A DNA stretch of 5,505 nt from Alphaproteobacteria bacterium (GTDB lineage Bacteria; Pseudomonadota; Alphaproteobacteria; Thalassobaculales; Thalassobaculaceae): positions 1 to 5,505 of the forward strand of contig JAPKDN010000238.1 in assembly GCA_028822575.1 (NCBI GenBank), in the 5' to 3' direction. This document shows positions 1 through 4,515 of this stretch, one piece after another. How positions within the stretch are numbered: the first letter of the stretch is position 1; each line of letters starts with the position of its first letter. The translations under genes were made by a program, and so were the position numbers. Under the pieces are notes generated by a model that had not been told where the DNA came from, searched no databases, and saw nothing but the letters and a program-made list of their open reading frames with translations.

Positions 1-1
1 T

Positions 2-109
2 TCGGTCATCCTGGCGTTCCAGCGGCATTGGTTGCCGGAACATATGACCGGTGCGTGTGATCCGCTCACGGCATGGCGGATAGCAGAGGTATTGAGGGCA
101 TATCGATGA
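2..109 (+). CDS. AmpD-like N-acetylmuramoyl-L-alanine amidase, C-terminal end (5' part outside window)
   Basis: An open frame runs in from the left edge and stops at TGA 107-109, giving 35 residues that begin SVILAFQRHWLPEHM and end AEVLRAYR. The pattern AFQRHW-P-x(3)-G-x-x-D-x-x-T matches the C-terminal peptidoglycan-binding tail seen in alphaproteobacterial AmpD-type amidases (AFQRHFRP...DG.AD..T), which cleave the bond between N-acetylmuramic acid and L-alanine during wall recycling or remodelling. The catalytic amidase_2 domain with its zinc ligands would lie upstream and is not visible. Location of the enzyme (cytosol or periplasm) cannot be judged from this fragment. In related genomes, from memory, an amidase of this kind often stands just before rnpB and mraZ, which supports the call. 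The frame is short, so a chance resemblance is possible but unlikely. Confidence 0.68.
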   Translation, partial: SVILAFQRHWLPEHMTGACDPLTAWRIAEVLRAYR

Positions 110-119
110 ATTTGTCGAG

Positions 120-142
120 CCAGCGAAAGCTGGTATTTGTTT
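120..142 (+). terminator. Candidate intrinsic terminator after the amidase
   Basis: CCAGC-GAAA-GCTGG (120-133) is a perfect 5-bp stem closed by a GNRA tetraloop, followed at once by the T-rich stretch TATTTGTTT (134-142). It begins 11 bases after the amidase stop codon, which fits termination of that transcript. The stem is short and the T tract is interrupted, so strength is uncertain. Confidence 0.45.
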
Positions 143-216
143 GCCGCCGGTTGCGCCTCCGCTGGCATCACGAGCCTCGGATGACGAGCGGAAGCAGTAG
201 CCCTAGCTTTCGCTGG
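120..216. repeat. REP-like 12-bp inverted repeat, CCAGCGAAAGCT
   Basis: CCAGCGAAAGCT at 120-131 recurs as its exact reverse complement AGCTTTCGCTGG at 205-216. A smaller inverted pair lies inside (TCCGCT 158-163 and AGCGGA 187-192). Each arm is itself a hairpin around GAAA: perfect on the left, and with one mismatch on the right when read on the minus strand (positions 201-218). The palindrome CCAGC-GAAA-GCTGG resembles short intergenic palindromic repeats that I recall as common in alphaproteobacterial genomes. The arms may therefore be two copies of a dispersed element facing each other rather than one functional structure. Confidence 0.5.
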
Positions 217-237
217 GGTGAAGGGTGATGATGGGTG

Positions 238-424
238 TCATGGGGCACCAAACGCGAAGTGCAGGGTCGTCTCATCCGAAAAGTCCTTGGCGGTCTCCTC
301 GATCACCACGATTACCCGCTTGCGGAGCCGCTGGGAGAGGGTGTAATACCCGCGCTCTTTAACGCGAACGCTCGTGCCCCCAACTATAAATGTGGTTAAG
401 CAATGATGAGGCGTCCTTTTGGGC
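238..424 (-). pseudogene. Possible decayed coding remnant without a start codon
   Basis: Reading the minus strand from 423 down to the stop TGA at 238-240 gives about 61 open codons without any ATG, bounded upstream by an in-frame TAG at about 424-426. The part from 363 to 241 has a protein-like composition (includes ERGYYTLSQRLRKRVIVV, then IEETAKDF and a tail FAFGAP). The string SQRLRKRV recalls the SQR-x-RKR-x-EE core of IS5-family transposases, but the acidic pair and FGW that should follow are missing, so I do not name it as a transposase. It may be a remnant of a mobile element or merely the antisense shadow of the structured leader of the downstream decarboxylase gene. Confidence 0.18.
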
Positions 425-481
425 GGCTAGGTCCTGGAGGCAAGCGCTCCGCCGGGCTGGAACCGAGAGGGAACGTATCCG
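339..481 (+). ncRNA. Candidate structured leader of the ornithine decarboxylase gene (speF-type motif)
   Basis: The 140 bases before the decarboxylase ATG contain several local helices: GGGT-gtaat-ACCC (339-351), CGTCC-tttt-GGGCG (412-425, one G-U pair), and alternative pairings of GGCGG (422-426) with CCGCC (449-453) and of GGAG with CTCC around CAAGCG. The final part GGCTGGAACCGAGAGGGAAC (455-474) carries the ribosome binding site GAGAGGG. Known: alphaproteobacterial ornithine decarboxylase genes are often preceded by the Rfam 'speF' leader RNA, a candidate cis-regulator. Inferred: this leader belongs to that family. I judge by position and structure, not by a covariance search, and the 5' boundary is a guess; it may extend upstream to about 280. 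Confidence 0.4.
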
Positions 482-498
482 ATGCTGGCTCCACTTGA
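403..498 (+). CDS. Small upstream ORF in the decarboxylase leader (possible regulatory peptide)
   Basis: ATG at 403 (a second ATG at 406) opens 31 codons ending at TGA 496-498. The peptide starts MMRRPFGRLGPGGKRSAG and is rich in Arg and Gly. It overlaps the annotated decarboxylase start at 482 in another frame and stops just before a second Shine-Dalgarno-like GAGGGAAC (497-504). The base sequence UAAGC before ATG 403 is a poor ribosome binding site. Polyamine genes in enterobacteria are known to be controlled by leader peptides (the unrelated SpeFL before speF), so a coupled or arresting uORF is conceivable. Equally, the frame may be an accident of a conserved RNA. No homology is claimed. 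Confidence 0.22.
   Translation: MMRRPFGRLGPGGKRSAGLEPRGNVSDAGST
465..471 (+). promoter_or_regulatory. Ribosome binding site for ATG 482
   Basis: GAGAGGG ends 10 bases before ATG 482-484. A second copy of the same signal, GAGGGAAC at 497-504, repeats 8 bases exactly 30 bases downstream and stands 7 bases (from its GAGGG core) before an in-frame TTG at 509. This leaves the true start of the decarboxylase open. Confidence 0.5.
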
Positions 499-1738
499 GG
501 GAACAAAATTGACCACCGCGCATGATCGCAACCGGAGCGAGTCATTTTTGCGCGTGGTTGGTTCTTCGAACGCGGTGCCAGCTGAAATCCAGACGCTCTC
601 TCCGAAGCTGGCGGCGTTTTTCGCAACCACCGATTTGGACGCGCCCTGCCTGGTGATGGATGTTGATCTGGTCGAGACCACCTATCTCAACCTGGCCTCG
701 GCTTTCAATGGTGCGCGCGTCTATTACGCGGTCAAGGCAAACCCGGCGGAGGGGATTGTCAAACGGTTGGTGGCTTTGGGCTCGGCCTTCGATTGCGCCA
801 GTCTTCCAGAGATCAAGCTCTGTCTTCAACAGGGCGCCGCGCCGTCTAGCATCGGCTTCGGCAACACGATCAAGAAGGAACGCGACATCGCGGCCGCCCA
901 TGCGCTTGGCGTGAGCCTGTTCGCCTTTGACAGCAGGGGTGAACTTGAAAAGATTGCGCGCGCGGCACCCGGTGCCTCGGTTCAATGTCGCGTGTTGACC
1001 GATGGTGTCGGTGCCGAATGGCCCCTGTCGCGTAAGTTTGGATGCGGGCTTGATATGGCCGAGGCGTTGATGATCGAGGCCGCTGCGAAGGGGCTTGATG
1101 CCGCCGGGTTCTCTTTCCATGTAGGATCGCAGCAGACCGATCCAAGCCGTTGGGCGCCGGTTCTAGTCCAGATCGCCGGGTTGTTCACCCGGCTCGAGGC
1201 GTGTGGCTTGGCGCCGCGTCTGATCAATCTTGGCGGTGGCATGCCTGCGCATTATGATAAGCCGGTCGCGAATATAGAGGTCTATGGCGTCACGGTGATG
1301 GCGGCAGTCCGGCAAGCCTTCGCGCATCGGGTGTCCGATATACCTCTCGAGTTGATCGTCGAGCCGGGCCGTGGCCTCGTGGGTGACGCGGGTGTGATCC
1401 AGGCCGAAGTGGTTCTGGTGTCGGTTAAGGATGCCCGCGACGAGACCCGCTGGGTATACCTCGATATAGGCAAGTTTTCCGGGCTCGCGGAGACCATGGA
1501 TGAAGCGATCAAGTACCGTTTTCTCACGTCCCACGACGGTGGGGAGACGGGGCCGGTGGTTCTTGCCGGCCCGACCTGCGACAGCGTCGATGTGTTGTAC
1601 GAGAAATCTGACTACTGGCTTCCGCTTGGTCTGAAGGACGGGGACAAGGTCTGGATCATGGGCAGCGGTGCCTATACGGCGACCTATGCGTCGGTGGGCT
1701 TTAACGGTTTTGCGCCGTTGGAGAGTGTTTGCCTTTAG
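482..1738 (+). CDS. odc: Ornithine decarboxylase, PLP-dependent fold type III
   Basis: Converts L-ornithine to putrescine and CO2 in the cytosol, the first step of polyamine synthesis; the family acts as a homodimer with shared active sites. The 418-residue product shows the full alanine racemase-like barrel plus beta domain: YYAVKAN 81-87 with the PLP lysine K85, FGNTIKK 126-132, EWPLSRKFG 179-187, HVGSQ 213-217 with the PLP-stacking histidine, the phosphate-binding GGG 251-253, EPGR 294-297, the Y/D region YLDIGKFSG 326-334, the catalytic cysteine motif CDSVD 366-370 contributed across the dimer, and GAYT 396-399. Typical alphaproteobacterial ODCs are about 375-385 residues and begin near the TLSPKLAAFF stretch here (residues 39-47), so the first 30-40 residues are extra or not translated. 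In-frame alternatives are TTG 509 (good ribosome site), TTG 548 and GTG 575. Some members also use lysine, so a dual ornithine/lysine activity is possible. The gene appears to be monocistronic, between its own leader and rnpB. Confidence 0.92.
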   Translation: MLAPLEGTKLTTAHDRNRSESFLRVVGSSNAVPAEIQTLSPKLAAFFATTDLDAPCLVMDVDLVETTYLNLASAFNGARVYYAVKANPAEGIVKRLVALGSAFDCASLPEIKLCLQQGAAPSSIGFGNTIKKERDIAAAHALGVSLFAFDSRGELEKIARAAPGASVQCRVLTDGVGAEWPLSRKFGCGLDMAEALMIEAAAKGLDAAGFSFHVGSQQTDPSRWAPVLVQIAGLFTRLEACGLAPRLINLGGGMPAHYDKPVANIEVYGVTVMAAVRQAFAHRVSDIPLELIVEPGRGLVGDAGVIQAEVVLVSVKDARDETRWVYLDIGKFSGLAETMDEAIKYRFLTSHDGGETGPVVLAGPTCDSVDVLYEKSDYWLPLGLKDGDKVWIMGSGAYTATYASVGFNGFAPLESVCL

Positions 1739-1765
1739 GGGCAGGGCCTTCTTACGCTGCCCCTA
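1736..1765 (+). terminator. Hairpin overlapping the decarboxylase stop codon
   Basis: TAGGGGCAG (1736-1744) pairs perfectly with CTGCCCCTA (1757-1765), a 9-bp stem around a 12-base loop; the stop codon TAG is the first triplet of the stem. No T tract follows (CCGTTGACG), so it is not a classical intrinsic terminator. It may instead protect the 3' end of the mRNA or slow polymerase before rnpB. Confidence 0.4.
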
Positions 1766-1803
1766 CCGTTGACGACGCTGAGCCATGGGCCTAAGTCAGG
1801 CGT

Positions 1804-2240
<437 letters not shown>

Positions 2241-2271
2241 TGTTCCGCATTCAAGGAATTGTACCTCAACT

Positions 2272-2340
2272 CGGCGAATTATCGCCGCTGGGCGGAAAAT
2301 CCGTCAGGTCCCGTATATCCCTGACCTAGCCGCTATTTTT
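2272..2340 (+). terminator. Candidate termination region after rnpB
   Basis: Two hairpins follow rnpB: CGGCGA-atta-TCGCCG (2272-2287, perfect 6-bp stem) and GTCAGG (2303-2308) with CCTGAC (2320-2325). A run of five T (2336-2340) lies 10 bases past the second stem, too far for a textbook intrinsic terminator. A factor-dependent end with the hairpins limiting exonuclease trimming is an alternative. Confidence 0.3.
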
Positions 2341-2560
2341 CAGTTTATTCACCGTTGTCCGGTAATTGTCTCGGACAGCGCCGAAACATGGCCGGATGCG
2401 AAGGCATCGTCACGTGTTCCTCAAAAGAATAGAACAAAATAGGAACAAATAATCATGCACCTTTTTTCCATCCAGTACAATCGATCGTCTTTAGGACGAT
2501 TCAGTTTCACTTAAACCGTGGCTACGAAGAGCCTTTCAAACACAAAGATCTCTTTAAAAA
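2341..2560. other. Gene-free AT-rich intergenic stretch between rnpB and the mraZ promoter
   Basis: No credible ORF or RNA gene is visible. The base composition shifts sharply to A/T from about 2415. Small structures are present: TGTCCG 2356-2361 with CGGACA 2372-2377; TGTTCCT 2415-2421 with AGGAACA 2441-2447; ATCGTC-tttag-GACGAT 2484-2500; and a near-direct repeat GAACAAAATA / GGAACAAATA at about 2432-2451. One GANTC site (GATTC 2498-2502), the usual alphaproteobacterial CcrM methylation target, lies at the edge of the last hairpin. None of these by itself defines a function. Confidence 0.5.
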
Positions 2561-2633
2561 TCCACAAAAATACATAAAATCCCATTGCACACCCATAAAA
2601 ACCCATATATTATCCAAATAAATCCACGTTTGG
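2561..2633 (-). promoter_or_regulatory. Helically phased YCCA array, putative MraZ operator
   Basis: Seven consecutive 10- or 11-base units start with the same trinucleotide phase: 2561 TCCACAAAAA, 2571 TACATAAAAT, 2581 CCCATTGCACA, 2592 CCCATAAAAA, 2602 CCCATATATTA, 2613 TCCAAATAAA, 2623 TCCACGTTTG. On the minus strand the core reads TGGG or TGGA, with the three strongest (TGGGT, TGGGT, TGGGA) in the centre. Known: E. coli MraZ binds direct TGGG-type repeats with a one-turn period upstream of mraZ, and MraZ forms ring-shaped oligomers. Inferred: this array is the autoregulatory operator. The orientation relative to the gene and the extended unit number are unverified. The phased A-tracts could also simply bend the DNA. 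Confidence 0.5.
2585..2613 (+). promoter_or_regulatory. Likely sigma-70 type promoter of the mraZ-ftsI operon
   Basis: TTGCAC (2585-2590), a 17-base spacer, and TATTAT (2608-2613) form a plausible -35/-10 pair: the -10 matches TATAAT at five of six positions, the -35 only at TTG. Two CCCA repeat cores (2592, 2602) fall inside the spacer, a third (2581) abuts the -35 and a fourth unit starts on the last base of the -10, so a protein bound to the array would block polymerase. Transcription would start near 2620, leaving a 5' leader of roughly 110-150 bases before mraZ. Confidence 0.45.
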
Positions 2634-2652
2634 TATATGGCTTCCTGGTTTA

Positions 2653-2664
2653 ATGAAATTTCAT
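2653..2664. repeat. 12-bp perfect palindrome ATGAAATTTCAT
   Basis: ATGAAATTTCAT is its own reverse complement and lies between the inferred promoter and mraZ, followed by a second short palindrome GATTAATC (2668-2675). It could be a regulator half-site pair, but palindromes of A/T-rich sequence arise easily in such a region. Confidence 0.25.
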
Positions 2665-2771
2665 AGCGATTAATCATAAATCGTTGAAATATCTAGTGAA
2701 TTGGGTGGTCTGGGGCCAAGGTTTTGGTGGTTATGGCGAAGCAATTTGCTGGAATTCGCACGGGGGTCGAG

Positions 2772-3239
2772 GTGGCGGTTTTTCTGTCCACATTCGCGAA
2801 TAAGGTTGATCGCAAGGGCCGGGTTTCCGTGCCCGCGCCGTTCCGGGCCGTGCTGGATCGCCAGGCCTCGGCCGGGATCATTCTTTATCCGTCTTTCAAG
2901 CACCCTTGCATCGAGGGCAGCGGTGATGAGCGAATCCAAGAGATTGTAAATTCCATCGACGCGCTCGATGCTTTCTCTGATGAAGCCGAGAATTTGCAAA
3001 CCATTCTGGCGGACGCGCGCCAACTCACCATTGATTCGGACGGCCGAATCGTCATGCCGCCGGAACTGTTGAGTTATGCCGGGTTGACCGATAACGCGAC
3101 TTTCGTTGGGCTGGGTAAAAGTTTCCAGGTCTGGGAGCGGGCCGCCTTCGAGGCGCATAGAGATCGTAACCGGGTGCGCGCGCGCGAGCAGGGTGCGACC
3201 TTACGGATCGTGGCGCACGGCACGGGTTTGTCGTCATGA
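2772..3239 (+). CDS. mraZ: Transcriptional regulator MraZ
   Basis: MraZ is the first gene of the dcw cluster, a nucleoid-associated DNA-binding protein of the SpoVT/AbrB fold that represses its own operon in E. coli. From GTG 2772 the product is 155 residues, the normal family size, and begins MAVFLSTFANKVDRKGRVSV, matching the usual alphaproteobacterial N-terminus. The two tandem half-domains carry the diagnostic D-x-x-G-R turns: DRKGR 13-17 and DSDGR 88-92, the latter followed by MPPELLSYAGL. In-frame upstream starts exist at TTG 2724, GTG 2727 and ATG 2733; the ATG would add 13 residues (MAKQFAGIRTGVE) not expected in the family, though it is preceded by a weak AAGG. GGGGG 2762-2766 may serve as ribosome site for GTG 2772. 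The stop overlaps the rsmH start as ATGA. Regulation is likely through the CCCA array upstream. Confidence 0.95.
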   Translation: MAVFLSTFANKVDRKGRVSVPAPFRAVLDRQASAGIILYPSFKHPCIEGSGDERIQEIVNSIDALDAFSDEAENLQTILADARQLTIDSDGRIVMPPELLSYAGLTDNATFVGLGKSFQVWERAAFEAHRDRNRVRAREQGATLRIVAHGTGLSS

Positions 3240-4207
3240 CTCCCGGTGCCGCACATGTATCGGTAATGGGCCAAGAGACTGTTGACGCGCTCAATATCAA
3301 GGCCGGCGGCTTGTATGTCGACGGCACTTTTGGGGCTGGTGGCCATGCCGCCGCGATGTTGGAGCGGGGGACGTGTCGGGTTTTTGCCATCGACCGGGAT
3401 CCAGCGGCGATTGCTCGCGGGAGTGCGCTGCGCAAGTGTCATGGCGATCGATTGACCCTGATAGAGGGATGTTTTGGCGAAATGGACGTGCTGCTTCAAG
3501 CTAATGGCGCCGAGCATGTGGACGGCGTGGCGTTGGATCTTGGTGTTTCTTCGCCACAGATCGACGAGCCGGAGCGCGGGTTCTCATTTCGCTTTGACGG
3601 ACCACTAGACATGCGCATGGGGCGCGATGGTCCGAGTGCCGCCGACGTTGTTAACACCATGGCCGAAGGGCCTTTGGCTGACATTATCTACGCATATGGC
3701 GAAGAACGGCTTTCCCGTCGGGTCGCCAAGGCGATTGTTCTGGCACGGACCGATGTCGCCATCCTGACTACTTCCCAGCTTGCCGAGATCGTGCGTCGAG
3801 TTGTGCCGAAGGCCAAACGTGGGGACGGGATCGATCCCGCGACCCGCACTTTTCAGGCCTTGCGTATCCATGTGAATGACGAGCTGGGAGAGCTGGACCG
3901 GGGGTTGAAATCTGCCGAGCGGTTGCTGGCGCCGGGCGGCCGTCTCGCAGTGATCTCTTTTCATTCCCTGGAAGATCGTCGAGTGAAGGCCTTCCTGCGG
4001 GCGCGTCAGGGTCGCGAGGCCGGCGGATCTCGCCATGCACCGCCACCATCGACGCCGAGCCGCGAGCCGTCCTTCGCCATGGTTACGAAAAAGCCGACTC
4101 TACCCACTGATTCCGAAATCGCCGCTAATCCAAGGTCCCGTTCCGCCCGACTTAGGGTCGCGGAACGCACGGCCGCGCCGGCCTGGGAAAGGGCGCCACG
4201 TTCATGA
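3236..4207 (+). CDS. rsmH: 16S rRNA (cytosine(1402)-N(4))-methyltransferase RsmH
   Basis: RsmH (formerly MraW) transfers a methyl group from S-adenosylmethionine to N4 of C1402 in the decoding centre of 16S rRNA. The 323-residue product has the normal length and all hallmark blocks: HVSVM 7-11, the AdoMet-binding loop DGTFGAGGHA 29-38, the acidic DRDP 53-56 that ends strand 2, DLGVSSPQID 101-110, RGFSFRFDGPLDMRM 114-128, the inserted helical domain with RRVAKAI 161-167, TRTFQALRIHVNDEL 203-217, ISFHSLEDRRVK 240-251, and the basic C-terminal tail with KPTLP and NPRSRSARLRV (about 286-308). The start ATG 3236 overlaps the mraZ stop, and its own stop overlaps the ftsL start, both as ATGA, so the three are translationally coupled. 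Nothing is missing or unusual. Confidence 0.98.
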   Translation: MTPGAAHVSVMGQETVDALNIKAGGLYVDGTFGAGGHAAAMLERGTCRVFAIDRDPAAIARGSALRKCHGDRLTLIEGCFGEMDVLLQANGAEHVDGVALDLGVSSPQIDEPERGFSFRFDGPLDMRMGRDGPSAADVVNTMAEGPLADIIYAYGEERLSRRVAKAIVLARTDVAILTTSQLAEIVRRVVPKAKRGDGIDPATRTFQALRIHVNDELGELDRGLKSAERLLAPGGRLAVISFHSLEDRRVKAFLRARQGREAGGSRHAPPPSTPSREPSFAMVTKKPTLPTDSEIAANPRSRSARLRVAERTAAPAWERAPRS

Positions 4208-4515
4208 TTCGTCGCGCCATGGTCCTGTGGGTCATCCTCGCCTCGTTGTTCGGCGTGTCGATGTTCCTTATCAAATACGAAGTTCAAACGCGAGAAGCCA
4301 AGCTCAAAGCGTTGCATCGAGACATCCTGGCGAACCAGGAGTCGATCCAGGTTCTACGGGCGGAATGGAGTTATTTGAACCAACCGGTCCGTATCGAATC
4401 GTTGATCCGGCGACATATGGACTTAAGGCCGACTGATACCTCGCAGCTCGGTGGTTTCGAGGCTCTGCCGGTTCGCCTGAGTAAGGCGACGCAAAAGCTG
4501 GAGGTCGCACGATGA
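4204..4515 (+). CDS. ftsL: Cell division protein FtsL
   Basis: FtsL is a small bitopic inner-membrane protein that joins FtsB and FtsQ at the septum and helps activate the FtsWI peptidoglycan synthase. The 103-residue product has a two-arginine cytoplasmic start (MIRRA), one membrane segment about residues 6-23 (MVLWVILASLFGVSMFLI), and then a periplasmic, charged heptad-like helix about 25-55. That is followed by the signature EWSYLNQPVRIESLIRRH (54-71) and LRP (74-76), as in alphaproteobacterial FtsL, where a W-x-YLN-P-x-R-I block follows the coiled coil. Sequence identity in this family is low, so the call rests on this block, the topology and the position between rsmH and ftsI. Start and stop both lie in ATGA overlaps with the neighbours. 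Confidence 0.9.
   Translation: MIRRAMVLWVILASLFGVSMFLIKYEVQTREAKLKALHRDILANQESIQVLRAEWSYLNQPVRIESLIRRHMDLRPTDTSQLGGFEALPVRLSKATQKLEVAR

Noticed and set aside
3..50. Nested inverted repeat CGGTCAT/ATGACCG with GTTCC/GGAAC and GGCA/TGCC inside
   Set aside because: It falls in the coding end of the amidase; the stem is discontinuous with no T tract, so no separate RNA element is claimed.
361..390. Promoter for the decarboxylase with -10 TATAAA at 385-390
   Set aside because: No acceptable -35 box at 16-18 bases; the region upstream at that spacing reads ACGCGA. The real promoter is probably further upstream of the leader.
542..1534. Several long minus-strand frames (up to 192 codons) under the decarboxylase gene
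   Set aside because: Antisense shadows of a gene with all catalytic motifs on the plus strand; GC-rich third positions keep the opposite frames open.
2561..2633. CRISPR array
   Set aside because: Units are only 10-11 bases with no long identical repeats or unique spacers; a protein-binding array fits better.
2640..2700. CtrA-type site (TTAA-N7-TTAA) in front of mraZ
   Set aside because: TTAA occurs at 2650-2653 and 2670-2673, but the spacing is 16 bases, not 7.
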